Numbered from the stretch's first letter, positions 32,763-41,995 are shown. The stretch is DNA of 64,000 nucleotides from Enterococcus saigonensis (GCF_011397115.1 NZ_AP022822.1:1369501-1433500), one strand, 5' to 3'. The notes: generated from the letters alone by a model not told the origin. Translations and numbers: made by a program.

Positions 32763-33142
32763 TCCTGTGATTTTCTATAAGCCATGTTCTGTCCGTAATT
32801 TTTTCAGGGTCAAAAATTACGGGGTAACCATCTATCTGCACCATGAAGATGCCTTCTTGTATTCGTTTAATTCCGTCAAAGAAGTGCCCCTACCATTGTT
32901 TGGGTTGCTCGCTCGAGGGGTTTACCGCGTTCCACCGCCAAAGTTTCCTTTGACGCTTCGTCACTGTGGCACTTTCAAGGATACTTATCCATAGCTTGCG
33001 CCTTAGGAATTTTTCCTGCCGTTACTAAAATAGTACCCTGGCTTATGATTTCGCCAGGCACGAACACTACAAGCATCTCAGCTTGTGCGAGCATGGACTT
33101 TCCTCAGCCTATTACTAGGCCGCGATTACCCGAAAATCACAG
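32763..33142 (-). ncRNA. rnpB: RNase P RNA, Bacillus (B) type
   Basis: Catalytic RNA that removes tRNA 5' leaders. On minus it opens GTGATTTTCGGGTAATCGC and closes with TAGAAAATCAC, which pair as helix P1. Conserved blocks in order: GAGGAAAGTCCATGCTCGC, GTGTTCGTGCC, GACGGCAGGAAA, GTGCCACAGTGACGAAG, GTGGAACGCGGTAAACCCC, GGTAGGGG, CAGATAGATGGTT, ACAGAACATGGCTTATAG (P4 strand). About 380 nt, close to the 400 nt of B. subtilis. End positions are accurate to a few bases. Open frames inside it are chance. Confidence 0.95.
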
Positions 33143-33157
33143 ATTTCATTAAATTTT

Positions 33158-33589
33158 TTAAAAACGACGTGTCCGTTCGTTATCATCACTATTTTCATCA
33201 TTTGTATAATTACCGTTTAACGATTGAGAGACACGTGTTGCTACTTCTGTTCTATCTGCTGTAGTATCTTGATCCAATTTTTTACCAAAAACTTCTTTTT
33301 CTAAGTTAGAAAGACGCTTTAAAATATCAAAATTTGTCACGGTTTGACTTTTCGGCGCTTCTGTTTGCACGCGACTTGGTGCAGGTGCTGGGTTTGCTGC
33401 TTGCTGGCTCAATTTAGCTTGTAAGCGATCATTTTCTTCTTGTAATGCTAAAATTTCTTTGTTATATGCTTCATAGTCTTTGATGACGTTATCTAAAAAT
33501 TCATCGACCTCAACAGGATCATAACCACGCATTTTCGTTTTGAATTCTTGTTGCAAAATGTCTTTTGGACTATAGTTTAAATTCGCCAT
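33158..33589 (-). CDS. gpsB: cell division protein GpsB
   Basis: 143 residues from ATG 33589, 9 nt after GAGGTG; the GTG at 33601 lies next to that site. The N-terminal DivIVA-like lipid-binding part, LNYSPKDILQQEFKTKMRGY and VDEFLD, leads into a coiled coil (about 30-70), a proline/alanine linker, and the C-terminal trimerising helix (DILKRLSNLEKEVFGK). Adapts class A PBPs to the division site, and a class A PBP is encoded 1.3 kb away. The last residues are charged and variable. Confidence 0.94.
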   Translation of the reverse strand: MANLNYSPKDILQQEFKTKMRGYDPVEVDEFLDNVIKDYEAYNKEILALQEENDRLQAKLSQQAANPAPAPSRVQTEAPKSQTVTNFDILKRLSNLEKEVFGKKLDQDTTADRTEVATRVSQSLNGNYTNDENSDDNERTRRF

Positions 33590-33665
33590 TAATTCATACA
33601 CCTCATTTATTTTTAGAAACTCTCTTAAAACATTCTATCAAAAATAAGATAGAAAGCAACCAAAA

Positions 33666-34208
33666 TCATTCGTAGAAGGTATTTTGTAAATCATCCATAG
33701 TAATTAGTTGAATAAGATATTCGGTATTTTCTGCAATTTTCTGGGCATCATCAAGTAAATATTTCGGTTTTCCTGGAAATTCCGGATCGAAAACAGCTAG
33801 AACTCCATCTGTGTGCTGCAATAAAAATTTTGTATGATTTTGTAATTGTTGTGGGCTGTGATATGGTTTGTGACTAACTGCTTCTACGTAGTCAGCTTCT
33901 TGTCTTAAAAAGACTAACTTTTCTTGATTCCCTTCATTCCACTGCTTTCCAAACTCTTCAAAAGGAAAGATAACTCCTAGATGTAAATTTGGATATATTA
34001 CTTTCAACTCACTCATTAACTCTGCTCCCCACATTTCAACACCAAGATTTCCACTAACGATTACCCACTCTAATCCTGCATCAAGATAAGGCACCAAATT
34101 GTTTTTTATGGCTTTCTTAATAATTGAAATTTTAGGGTCTTTATCTTGAAAGACGCCTAATTCATAACTACGATAACCTGTTAATAATAATGTTTTTATA
34201 GTTTCCAT
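33666..34208 (-). CDS. ypsA: YpsA family SLOG-domain protein (DUF1273)
   Basis: 180 residues. Rossmann-like SLOG fold: LLLTGYRSYELGVF at the start, VIVSGNLGVEMWGAE, and DGVLAVFDPEFPGKPKYLL towards the end. In Bacillus the homologue affects cell division and sits beside gpsB, as here. SLOG folds bind nucleotides or ADP-ribose-like ligands. Divergent from recU across a 62-nt spacer. Confidence 0.9.
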   Translation of the reverse strand: METIKTLLLTGYRSYELGVFQDKDPKISIIKKAIKNNLVPYLDAGLEWVIVSGNLGVEMWGAELMSELKVIYPNLHLGVIFPFEEFGKQWNEGNQEKLVFLRQEADYVEAVSHKPYHSPQQLQNHTKFLLQHTDGVLAVFDPEFPGKPKYLLDDAQKIAENTEYLIQLITMDDLQNTFYE

Positions 34209-34238
34209 AACGATACCTTTTCTTTCCTTTTGGCTTTT

Positions 34239-34247
34239 TGGTATAAT
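34239..34247 (+). promoter_or_regulatory. extended -10 promoter for recU
   Basis: TGGTATAAT is a perfect extended -10. The -35 region is poor. It lies 24 nt before the recU start codon, so the transcript begins close to the ribosome site TAGGAG. Confidence 0.6.
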
Positions 34248-34270
34248 ACACCGGTAGGAGTGTGACGAAT

Positions 34271-34906
34271 ATGGTTTTAAAGTACCCCAACGGTCAAATT
34301 TATCAAGCTGCGCTACCTGCTAAGCATAAACAAACAAAATCTAAAACTCAAGAACCAGTTAGTTTTAGTAATCGCGGTATGCGTTTTGAAGAGGCAATCA
34401 ATGAAAGTAACCTTTACTATTTAACGCACAACCAAGCAGTGGTTCATAAAAAGCCCACTCCCATTCAAATCGTGAATGTGGATTATCCAAAACGTAGTGC
34501 AGCGGTTATTAAAGAAGCTTATTTCAAAGAAGCATCTACCACAGATTATAATGGCGTTTATCGCGGGTTTTATTTGGATTTTGAGGCGAAAGAAACAAAA
34601 AATAAAACATCTTTTCCTTTTAAAAACTTCCATGACCATCAAATTCGGCATATGGAAGCTTGTTTAGCGCAAGGAGGTATTTGTTTTGTTTTGCTTTGGT
34701 TTTCCTCATTACATCGTTGTTTTTTTCTAGATAGTAAAAACTTGATTTCATTGTGGACACAACAAAAAAATGGCAAAAAATCGATTTCTTTGACTGTGAT
34801 TGAAAAAATTGGAATCGAAATTACACCTAAAATAGCCCCACGGATACCGTATCTTGAGGCAGTAGAAAAATTTGTTTTAAAGGAGTCAAATAAAAATGGG
34901 AAATGA
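34271..34906 (+). CDS. recU: Holliday junction resolvase RecU
   Basis: 211 residues from ATG 34271; GTG 34262 is only 2 nt from the TAGGAG site. Nuclease core: SNRGMRFEEAINESN (catalytic E), TDYNGVYRG (D) and YLDFEAKETK (E and K). Resolves four-way junctions in recombination and chromosome segregation. Overlaps pbp1A by 11 nt, the standard recU-ponA arrangement that links recombination and wall genes. Confidence 0.94.
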   Translation: MVLKYPNGQIYQAALPAKHKQTKSKTQEPVSFSNRGMRFEEAINESNLYYLTHNQAVVHKKPTPIQIVNVDYPKRSAAVIKEAYFKEASTTDYNGVYRGFYLDFEAKETKNKTSFPFKNFHDHQIRHMEACLAQGGICFVLLWFSSLHRCFFLDSKNLISLWTQQKNGKKSISLTVIEKIGIEITPKIAPRIPYLEAVEKFVLKESNKNGK

Positions 34907-37193
34907 CACACCATCACGGGCGTCTCGCCACAGTGGCAATAACGCGCCACAAAAGAAACCAAAAAAGGTGAAAAAGAAGACAAAGAATTCTATTGGATCA
35001 GTTATTTTAAAATGTCTAATTGGCTTTTTCATCATTGGGTGTATCGGCCTACTTTCAGGAATGGGTCTTTTTTGGTTTTACGCTAAAGATGCTCCTAAAA
35101 TTGAAGACAACAAGTTAGACGCTTCTGTTTCTTCAGTTATATACGCAAGTAATAACGATATTATTGCTGACTTAGGTTCAGAAAATCGCAAAAAAATTTC
35201 CGCTCAAGACGTTCCACAACTATTAGAAGATGCTGTAGTTTCTGTTGAAGACCGTCGTTTTTACAAACATATTGGCGTTGACCCGATTCGTATTGTCGGC
35301 TCTGCTTTGTCTAACGTAACAAAAGGTGGTCTACAAGGTGGGAGTACACTTACACAACAGTTAATTAAACTTTCTTACTTTTCAACGAAAAAATCCGATC
35401 AGACCTTAAAGCGAAAAGCACAAGAAGCTTGGTTAGCTTTGCAATTAGAGCAAGAAAAATCCAAACAAGAAATTTTGACCTACTATATCAATAAAGTCTA
35501 TATGGCCAATGGTTTGTATGGTATGGAAACCGCTGCAGATACTTATTATGGCAAAGACTTAAAAGATCTTGATTTAGCTCAAACAGCACTTCTAGCTGGC
35601 ATGCCGCAAGCGCCAAACGCATATGATCCTTATCAGCATCCTGAAGCAGCAAAAGAACGTCGGGACACCGTTCTTTACACGATGAAGGAAAATAATAAAA
35701 TCACTGATAATGAGTATCAAGCAGCTATAAAAAAACCTATTAAAGATGGACTGAAGGATCTGGAAAAATCAAGTGAAAATTTACAGTTAGTAGATAATTA
35801 TGTCAAAGAAGTTATTGAAGAAGTTAAGAACACGACGGGCAAGGATGTTTATACAGATGGCCTTGAAATTCATACTAATTTAGATTTAAATGCTCAAAAA
35901 CGATTATATGAAATCGTGAATACAGACAAATACGTCAATTATCCAGATGAGAAATTGCAAGTTGCTACCACAATGGTCGACGTTAATACAGGCAAAGTTT
36001 TAGCTCAAATTGGTGCCCGCAATGTTCCGGATAATGTTGTTTTTGGGAATAATCAAGCTGTCAGCACGGCTCGAGATTTTGGTTCTACGGTCAAACCAAT
36101 CACCGATTATGGTCCTGCTTTTGAGAATTTGAATTTATCAACAGCTAAACGCATTGATGATGCACCGTACAAGTATGACGGTACAAATATTAGTGTTAAC
36201 AATTGGGACAAACAATATATGGGGAATATTTCACTACGAACAGCACTTTACGAATCACGGAACGTTCCAGCTGTCAAATTATTCAACGATGTCGGCAAAG
36301 AGAATGTTACGAAGTTTTTAAATGGTTTAGGTATACAATATAAAGACTTGGTGCAATCGAACGCTATTTCAAGTAATACTGCTCAAGATGGAACAAAATA
36401 CGGTGTTTCCTCTCTTAAAATGGCAGCTGCATATGCAGCTTTTGCTAATGGCGGCACATATTATAAACCACAATATGTGAATAAAATTGTTTACCAAGAT
36501 GGCTCCTCTGATGAATTTAAGCCGGAAGGAAAAAAAGCGATGGCTGTTGGTACAGCGTATATGATTACAGACATTTTGAAAGATGTGATTACACAAGGTA
36601 CCGGTACGAACGCTATGATTGATGGCTTAATTCAAGCCGGTAAAACTGGAACTTCTAACTATTCTGATGAAGATTTAGAAAAAATCGGAATGACAGACGG
36701 TATTTCTCCAGATGTCACTTTTGTAGGTTACAATCGGCAGTATGCCATTTCTGTTTGGACAGGTTATGAAAAACACCTGACACCAATCACATCTGAATCA
36801 AATATGATCGCCTCAGATGTTTATCGTGAATTGATGCAGTATGTCGCACAAAATGGTGAAAATAATGATTGGAAAATTCCAGATGATTTAATTCGGGTGG
36901 GCAATGAATTGTATTGGCGCGATAAATATGAACAATCGCTTGAAACTCAGCCTTCGTATTCTCAAAGCCAAACCATTCCAAGTTCAAAAGCAACTTCTGA
37001 AACGCAATCAGAATCAAGCTCAAGCACAGAAGAGTCTACTGCTGCGACTGAACCAGAACAAAGTAGTAGTGTTGCACCTACACCAGATCCATCAACGCCA
37101 CCAGAAAGTAGTACAACACCACCAGAATCATCATCGACACCAGACAGCAGTACAACACCACCTTCTACTAGTTCTGCAGGTGGCGGTAACTAG
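34896..37193 (+). CDS. pbp1A: class A penicillin-binding protein (PBP1A), bifunctional glycosyltransferase/transpeptidase
   Basis: 765 residues. A lysine-rich cytoplasmic N-terminus precedes a membrane helix (about 38-63). GT51 domain: EDRRFYKHIG with E118, and LQGGSTLTQQLIK. Transpeptidase motifs: S397-T-V-K (GSTVKP), S454-R-N and K583-T-G-T. From about 695 a Ser/Thr/Pro/Glu-rich tail of 70 residues (SSSTEESTAATEPEQSSS; STTPPESSSTPDSST) is low in complexity. Polymerises and crosslinks peptidoglycan outside the membrane, probably guided by GpsB. Confidence 0.95.
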   Translation: MGNDTPSRASRHSGNNAPQKKPKKVKKKTKNSIGSVILKCLIGFFIIGCIGLLSGMGLFWFYAKDAPKIEDNKLDASVSSVIYASNNDIIADLGSENRKKISAQDVPQLLEDAVVSVEDRRFYKHIGVDPIRIVGSALSNVTKGGLQGGSTLTQQLIKLSYFSTKKSDQTLKRKAQEAWLALQLEQEKSKQEILTYYINKVYMANGLYGMETAADTYYGKDLKDLDLAQTALLAGMPQAPNAYDPYQHPEAAKERRDTVLYTMKENNKITDNEYQAAIKKPIKDGLKDLEKSSENLQLVDNYVKEVIEEVKNTTGKDVYTDGLEIHTNLDLNAQKRLYEIVNTDKYVNYPDEKLQVATTMVDVNTGKVLAQIGARNVPDNVVFGNNQAVSTARDFGSTVKPITDYGPAFENLNLSTAKRIDDAPYKYDGTNISVNNWDKQYMGNISLRTALYESRNVPAVKLFNDVGKENVTKFLNGLGIQYKDLVQSNAISSNTAQDGTKYGVSSLKMAAAYAAFANGGTYYKPQYVNKIVYQDGSSDEFKPEGKKAMAVGTAYMITDILKDVITQGTGTNAMIDGLIQAGKTGTSNYSDEDLEKIGMTDGISPDVTFVGYNRQYAISVWTGYEKHLTPITSESNMIASDVYRELMQYVAQNGENNDWKIPDDLIRVGNELYWRDKYEQSLETQPSYSQSQTIPSSKATSETQSESSSSTEESTAATEPEQSSSVAPTPDPSTPPESSTTPPESSSTPDSSTTPPSTSSAGGGN

Positions 37194-37214
37194 TTAATAG
37201 TAAATTTTAGCTAG

Positions 37215-37261
37215 AAAAAGACTGTGGTCGTAACGATTATTTGTTACGGCCACAGTCTTTT
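37215..37261. terminator. bidirectional terminator between pbp1A and nth
   Basis: AAAAAGACTGTGGTCGTAAC pairs with GTTACGGCCACAGTCTTTTT (one G-U-type imperfection) over a 7-nt loop. T-runs on both strands. Touches the nth stop codon. Confidence 0.88.
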
Positions 37262-37910
37262 AATTTTTCATTTTCATTCGCTCTTTACCCTCTTGACAAA
37301 TAGTTAACAAAGGACATACTTCACATTTAGGATTACGAGCTAGACAGTGATAACGACCAAAAAAAATCATGCGATGGTGATCTTTAATCCATTCATCCTG
37401 CGGCAACTTTCTCATTAACGTTTTTTCAACCTCTCCAACGGTTGCATTCAATTTGCAAATTCGCAAACGCTTGGAGACTCGTTCAACGTGTGTATCAACA
37501 GCAATAGTCGGTACACCATATGCTTCTGCTAATACTACATTTGCCGTTTTTCTACCAACCCCAGGTAAAGATTCTAAAATTTTGCGATCATTCGGTACAA
37601 TGCCGCCATATTTTGTGGCAATAATATTCGCACAAGCTTTTATATTTTTTGCTTTGGTACGATATAAACCAATTGTTCTAATTTTAGCAATAATATCATC
37701 TAAGGATGCTGCTGCCAAAGTATCAGCTGTACCAAATGATGCAAATAATGCCGGTGTTGCCTTATTAACAGAAACATCTGTGGCTTGAGCGCTTAAAATA
37801 ACAGCAATTAACAACTGAAATGGTGTATTATAAATCAATTCACCATGCGCATCAGGGAACATTTCGCCCATAACCTTTAAAGCATACCGCGTTTTTTCCA
37901 CATTTAGCAT
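37260..37910 (-). CDS. nth: endonuclease III (DNA glycosylase/AP lyase)
   Basis: 216 residues. Helix-hairpin-helix LPGVGRKTANVVL carries K121, and VDTHVERV carries D139, the catalytic pair. The [4Fe-4S] ligands follow as CLARNPKCEVCPLLTIC (C-x6-C-x2-C-x5-C). Removes oxidised pyrimidines. It starts 3 nt after the dnaD stop, with its AAAGGAG site inside dnaD. Confidence 0.95.
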   Translation of the reverse strand: MLNVEKTRYALKVMGEMFPDAHGELIYNTPFQLLIAVILSAQATDVSVNKATPALFASFGTADTLAAASLDDIIAKIRTIGLYRTKAKNIKACANIIATKYGGIVPNDRKILESLPGVGRKTANVVLAEAYGVPTIAVDTHVERVSKRLRICKLNATVGEVEKTLMRKLPQDEWIKDHHRMIFFGRYHCLARNPKCEVCPLLTICQEGKERMKMKN

Positions 37911-37913
37911 GGA

Positions 37914-38600
37914 TCATTCTCCTTTCAGCCAATTTTGTAAGGAATAAGGTGAAAGTTCTTTATTACTATTCGGCTTTGCTTTTTGCTTCTGATAGCGGGT
38001 TTTATCACTGGCCACATCTTGAGCAGACTGAATATTTTTGCTGCGCCAACTTGATAAAATACTTTCAATATACTGTAAGCTACGTGCGTTATTTAATACA
38101 GCTTCTTTTAAAGCTAATATAATAATTTCAGGACTATAATTGTCTTCTTCCAACCACTGAGCAATTCGTTCATATTCAAATGATGACAAAGGGCGCCCAA
38201 ATTCCTGTTGAAAATGCAAAAACATTTGTGAAATTTCTTGTTGTTGTCCTTGTTGCTTATTGTCTTTTTTTTTCTGAGCTAGTAATTGCGCAATTTTTTC
38301 AAAAATCGGTGTAAATAGATAATGGTCTTGTTGCTTATTGTCTACTACTACCGTTTCAATTTTAATGACCTGCTTTAAAACCAACTGGTTCAGAAGTTCA
38401 AAAATTTGCTGTTGCGCCACGCCCATCTCGGTTGCGATTTGGCTTAAATCAGGAAAATGATCTCCTTGTTCATGGTGACGGTATAGTTGCAACCAAAAAA
38501 CTAGTTCTTCACTGCTTAAGCCTAATTCGTGATAGTAATCTAAAATCAAATTAGAAATAACTGTTTGTCCAGCAGCAAAATAATCGTCTAAAGCTAACAT
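37914..38600 (-). CDS. dnaD: DNA replication protein DnaD
   Basis: 228 residues from ATG 38600 (GAGGGA site); the ATG at 38612 is less well placed. N-terminal winged helix (about 20-100, SQIATEMGVAQQQIFELLNQL) and the C-terminal DDBH2 domain (FEYERIAQWLEEDNYSPEIIILAL). A glutamine-rich linker (KKKDNKQQGQQQ) joins them. Primosome loading factor acting with DnaB and DnaI. Gene order dnaD-nth as in B. subtilis. Confidence 0.93.
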   Translation of the reverse strand: MLALDDYFAAGQTVISNLILDYYHELGLSSEELVFWLQLYRHHEQGDHFPDLSQIATEMGVAQQQIFELLNQLVLKQVIKIETVVVDNKQQDHYLFTPIFEKIAQLLAQKKKDNKQQGQQQEISQMFLHFQQEFGRPLSSFEYERIAQWLEEDNYSPEIIILALKEAVLNNARSLQYIESILSSWRSKNIQSAQDVASDKTRYQKQKAKPNSNKELSPYSLQNWLKGE

Positions 38601-38651
38601 TGTATCCCTCATTTCTTTTTACTAGTATAGCGTAATTTTTATTTTACTGCG

Positions 38652-38692
38652 AAAAAAAAGCCAATCTCAACCTAGCAGGCTGGACTGACTTT
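38652..38692 (-). terminator. ridA terminator
   Basis: AAGTCAGTC pairs with GATTGGCTT (G-U pairs) and is followed by eight T on minus. A second inner CAGCC/GGTTG stem strengthens it. Confidence 0.7.
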
Positions 38693-38717
38693 AGCTGATA
38701 AAAGTCGGTTCAAAGTA

Positions 38718-39095
38718 CTACTTCACAACTGCCACAATTTCAATTTCGACCATGGCATCTTTTGGTAAAGCTGCCACTTGTACTGCTGAACGGGCAGGGA
38801 AAGAACCATTAAAATATGAAGCATAGACCTCATTAAAAGCCGAAAAATCATTCATATCTTTTAAAAAACACGTTGTTTTAATGACATTCTCCAGTGTCAA
38901 ATCGCAACTTTTCAATAAGCCTTGGATATTTTTGAATACTTGGGTTGTCTGCTCTGAAATTGTTGTCCCTACTATTTCTCCAGTACTTGGATCCAGCGGA
39001 ATCTGACCTGAAGCAAATAAAAATCCATTTACAATCTTTCCTTGTACATATGGTCCAATGGCTTGGGGCGCTAAATTTGTCACGACATCTTTCAT
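38718..39095 (-). CDS. ridA: RidA family enamine/imine deaminase
   Basis: 125 residues from ATG 39095 (AAGGAG site within perR). Signatures GPYVQGKIVNGFLFASGQIPLDP, cited here in part as LFASGQIPLDP, and the catalytic arginine in FPARSAVQVAALPKDAMVEIE. Clears 2-aminoacrylate made by PLP enzymes, useful next to cysK. Overlaps perR by 4 nt (ATGA), so it is probably under peroxide control. Confidence 0.93.
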   Translation of the reverse strand: MKDVVTNLAPQAIGPYVQGKIVNGFLFASGQIPLDPSTGEIVGTTISEQTTQVFKNIQGLLKSCDLTLENVIKTTCFLKDMNDFSAFNEVYASYFNGSFPARSAVQVAALPKDAMVEIEIVAVVK

Positions 39096-39535
39096 TTTGT
39101 GTTCTCCTTTTCTTGACAGTCTGGACATAATCCATATACTTCCAAACGATGATCATTAATTTTAAAACCGGTCAATTGACTCGCAGCAATCTCAACATCT
39201 TCTAATGATGGGTAAAAGAAATCAACTACTTTACCACAGTCTGTACAAATTGCATGGTAATGTGGTTTAGCGGCAAAATCAAAGCGACTAGAAGCATCAC
39301 CATATTTCATTTCTTGAACAAATCCAATTTCAGTAAATAAGCGTAAATTATTATATACAGTAGCAACGCTCATACTAGGAAACGAAGGTGATAAAGCGTG
39401 ATAAATTTCATCAGCAGTTGGATGGGATCTATGGCCAATTAAATATTCTAAAACGGCTTGTCGCTGTGGAGTCACTCGAATATTATCTTTTTTTAATTTT
39501 TCAATTGCTTCTGTAACAGTCAGACGTTCCTCCAT
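39092..39535 (-). CDS. perR: peroxide-responsive repressor PerR (Fur family)
   Basis: 147 residues. Winged helix (about 20-80, VTPQRQAVLEYL; SVATVYNNLRLF). The regulatory metal site is H38, D86, H92, H94 and D105; D86 in SSRFDF is the residue typical of PerR rather than Fur or Zur. Zinc is held by C97, C100, C137 and C140. Peroxide oxidises the histidines and releases DNA, by family knowledge. Co-transcribed with ridA. GGGG-AGGAG-type site before ATG. Confidence 0.9.
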   Translation of the reverse strand: MEERLTVTEAIEKLKKDNIRVTPQRQAVLEYLIGHRSHPTADEIYHALSPSFPSMSVATVYNNLRLFTEIGFVQEMKYGDASSRFDFAAKPHYHAICTDCGKVVDFFYPSLEDVEIAASQLTGFKINDHRLEVYGLCPDCQEKENTK

Positions 39536-39563
39536 TTAATCCCCTCCTCTTCTTTCTCATCTT

Positions 39564-39581
39564 ATAGTGTAATAATACTAT
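39564..39581 (-). promoter_or_regulatory. possible PerR operator upstream of perR
   Basis: ATAGTGTAATAATACTAT is a near-palindrome (ATAGT/ACTAT) 29 nt before the perR start. It only partly fits TTATAATNATTATAA. The rest of 39582-39715 is AT-rich without a clear feature. Confidence 0.3.
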
Positions 39582-39715
39582 GTGCAGCGACAAAAGAAAA
39601 GACTCTGATTAAAATTCTAAATCAATATAGGTCAAATTTGAACAAAACTCAAAAACAAAGCAACAACAATATCTAATACTAATTTTTAGTAACAAAAAAA
39701 CGCTTAAATACAAAT

Positions 39716-39760
39716 GACCATAAGAAAAATTGGCTATTTAACCTAACTTTTCTTATGGTC
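39716..39760 (-). terminator. cysK terminator
   Basis: GACCATAAGAAAA pairs with TTTTCTTATGGTC over a loop of about 19 nt on minus. A T-run (TTTTTTTG) comes 20 nt later, so termination may be diffuse. Confidence 0.6.
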
Positions 39761-39805
39761 GATACAATACTCAAGAGTTTTTTGTCAGCTTACTTTATTA
39801 AAAAA

Positions 39806-40738
39806 TCATTCCTCATCAAACTGATAAAGAACAGTTGATAAATAGCGTTCGCCATTATCTGGTACAATTGCTAGAACTTTTTTACCTTTACCAAGTTTTT
39901 TTGCAACATCAACAGCAGCCTTAATGGCAGCTCCGGAGGAAATCCCTACCAGAATACCTTCTTTTGTTCCCATTTTACGAGCTGTGGCAATCGCATCATC
40001 ACTTGATACTGCTACTGCTTCATCATATACCTTTGTATCTAACGTATCTGGAACAAATCCAGTACCAATTCCTTGAATTTTATGAGGACCTGGTTTTCCG
40101 CCTTCTAGAACCGCTGATTCGGCTGGTTCTACCCCATAAATTTTAATTTCTGGATAGATACGGCGCAATTCATGTCCCGCTCCAGTAATCGTTCCACCTG
40201 TACCTATACCTGCTACAAAAGCATCTAATCCACCGACACCAAACGCATCAACAATTTCTTTCCCTGTTGTTTTTTCATGAACTTCTGGATTAGCTGGATT
40301 TTCAAATTGCAAAGGTAAAAAGTAGCCATTTTCTTTTGCTTCTTTTTCTGCACGCTTAATGGAGCCTGTGATCCCTTCTGACCCAGGAGTCAAAATTAAT
40401 TTTGCGCCATACGCTTGCATTAATTTGCGACGTTCAATGCTCATGGTGTCTGGCATAACTAAAATGACATTATAGCCTTTTGCAGCGCCAACCATCGCTA
40501 AGCCAATACCGGTATTTCCAGAAGTGGGTTCAATAATTGTTCCACCAGGTTTTAAATTTCCTTGTGCTTCGGCTTTTTCAATCATACTTTGGGCAATGCG
40601 GTCTTTTACGCTGCTACCAGGATTGAAAAATTCTAATTTTACATACAATTCAGCATCATCACTTGAAACTAAATGATTAAGTTTTACAATGGGAGTTTGA
40701 CCAATTAAATCCAAAACAGATTGATAAATTTCACTCAT
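39806..40738 (-). CDS. cysK: cysteine synthase A (O-acetylserine sulfhydrylase)
   Basis: 310 residues. PLP lysine K45 in NPGSSVKDRIA, phosphate/substrate loop TSGNTGIG (71-78), and GIGTGGTITGAGHELR. Makes cysteine from O-acetylserine and sulfide. Length and motifs fit CysK rather than cystathionine beta-synthase. Single gene with its own terminator; no serine acetyltransferase gene is close. Confidence 0.94.
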   Translation of the reverse strand: MSEIYQSVLDLIGQTPIVKLNHLVSSDDAELYVKLEFFNPGSSVKDRIAQSMIEKAEAQGNLKPGGTIIEPTSGNTGIGLAMVGAAKGYNVILVMPDTMSIERRKLMQAYGAKLILTPGSEGITGSIKRAEKEAKENGYFLPLQFENPANPEVHEKTTGKEIVDAFGVGGLDAFVAGIGTGGTITGAGHELRRIYPEIKIYGVEPAESAVLEGGKPGPHKIQGIGTGFVPDTLDTKVYDEAVAVSSDDAIATARKMGTKEGILVGISSGAAIKAAVDVAKKLGKGKKVLAIVPDNGERYLSTVLYQFDEE

Positions 40739-40827
40739 GTTACTTCCTCCTTGTATTAGCTGAAAAAAACAGCTGTACTTATTTACATAATAACGAAATT
40801 ATTACCTTTGTGCGAATATTTTGTCTT

Positions 40828-40886
40828 AAAAAAACTATTCTAAAACTACTAACCAGAAATTCATTTAGCCGGTAGTTTTAGAATAG
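40828..40886 (-). terminator. terminator after the GH73 gene
   Basis: CTATTCTAAAACTA pairs perfectly with TAGTTTTAGAATAG, followed by TTTTTTTAAG on minus. Confidence 0.82.
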
Positions 40887-40908
40887 AAGCGGTTATTAAT
40901 TATTAAAT

Positions 40909-41805
40909 TTATACATTAAGTTGTTGCCCAACCATAATTGTATCACTGGATAGTCCATTGTTTAACATTAGTTGGTCAACAGTCGTACCATACTTTGCAG
41001 CGATATCCCAGAGTGTATCTCCTGAAACAACCGTGTATACACTACCTGTTGTTTGGCTTTGTGAAGCAGGCACAGTATTTTCAACGGAAGTTTCATCATG
41101 CACATTTGTTTGTGCTTGTACAGTATAACTCGTTTGACCATAGCTAGAAGCTGGTGTGTCATATTGCGTCAAATTATAAGCTGTAATTAAATAATTCAAT
41201 TTTTGATTATACGTAGGATCCGTTGCATAACGTCCAGTTAAATAGGCTGTCGCATCTAGATAACTTGCAGTATTACTCTTCCAAGCGCCTGCATAGTGAG
41301 CTGTCCCAGTAGCAAAACTTGTACTGCGTAATACATAAGCATGGTCAGCTAAAGATTCCCAGTAAGAATTATACTGACGGAATGGTTCGTTCATGGTTAT
41401 CCATTGGCCGTTTAAGTATTCTTGAGTAGGAAAAGTGACTGACTGTCCATTATACGCTCCTTTTACACCAAACAAATTATAGTATGGCGCCTGTGCCAAA
41501 ACAGAAGATCCATTTCCACTTTCTAGAATTGCTTGGGCAATCATAACAGAAGCATATAAGTCATTTTCTTGCGCAATTTGAGAGGCAGCCCCACCGATCT
41601 GATTAATTAGATTGGCCGTGTTATCTACGCCTTGACTTTGTAATTCAGCTGCATGTACACTGTGTGCTGGCATTAGTGCCATCACTCTTGGTGTACATGC
41701 CAAGCCTACACCAACTAGTGACATTGCTTTTTTACCAGTAAATTTATATTGAAAAGTCACTTGTTTTTTTTGATGTCTTTCACTACGGGTACGATACTCT
41801 GACAT
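40909..41805 (-). CDS. secreted N-acetylglucosaminidase (GH73) with one LysM
   Basis: 298 residues. A basic stretch and hydrophobic segment (about 25-45) form a long export signal with likely cleavage near HAAEL (about 52). Residues 60-215 are the glucosaminidase domain, with E95 in ILESGNGSS the likely catalytic acid and YNLFGVKGAYNG the family motif. A Ser/Thr/Gln-rich linker leads to one LysM (254-298, YTVVSGDTLWDIAAKYGTTV). Resembles AtlA/AtlE-type autolysins of enterococci but with fewer LysM repeats. Likely for daughter-cell separation or wall turnover. Confidence 0.9.
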   Translation of the reverse strand: MSEYRTRSERHQKKQVTFQYKFTGKKAMSLVGVGLACTPRVMALMPAHSVHAAELQSQGVDNTANLINQIGGAASQIAQENDLYASVMIAQAILESGNGSSVLAQAPYYNLFGVKGAYNGQSVTFPTQEYLNGQWITMNEPFRQYNSYWESLADHAYVLRSTSFATGTAHYAGAWKSNTASYLDATAYLTGRYATDPTYNQKLNYLITAYNLTQYDTPASSYGQTSYTVQAQTNVHDETSVENTVPASQSQTTGSVYTVVSGDTLWDIAAKYGTTVDQLMLNNGLSSDTIMVGQQLNV

Positions 41806-41995
41806 TTTCTTCCTCCTGATGATAAAAACTTATATAAAATTAAGATAAATATAAAGATAACTAAGTATATGTATTATAGCTTGATTTTTTTTGCTAATCA
41901 AATGATTCTCTCTTTGTAACAAATATTTAATATACGCAACATTTAAAAAGTTTTTTAAATGTTTTTTTCGAAAATTCGTCTATTTTTCCACAAAA

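Noticed and set aside
32767..32994. Open frame of 75 codons on the plus strand
   Set aside because: It lies inside the antisense of the RNase P RNA and has no ribosome site.
34639..34983. 114-codon minus-strand frame across the recU-pbp1A junction
   Set aside because: Opposite to two certain genes; no ribosome site and no family likeness.
36960..37190. Possible tandem repeat in the pbp1A 3' end
   Set aside because: Repeated Ser/Thr/Pro codons but no regular unit length; normal for extracellular PBP tails.
36904..37197. 97-codon plus frame in the pbp1A tail
   Set aside because: Frame-shifted reading of the low-complexity Ser/Thr/Pro tail.
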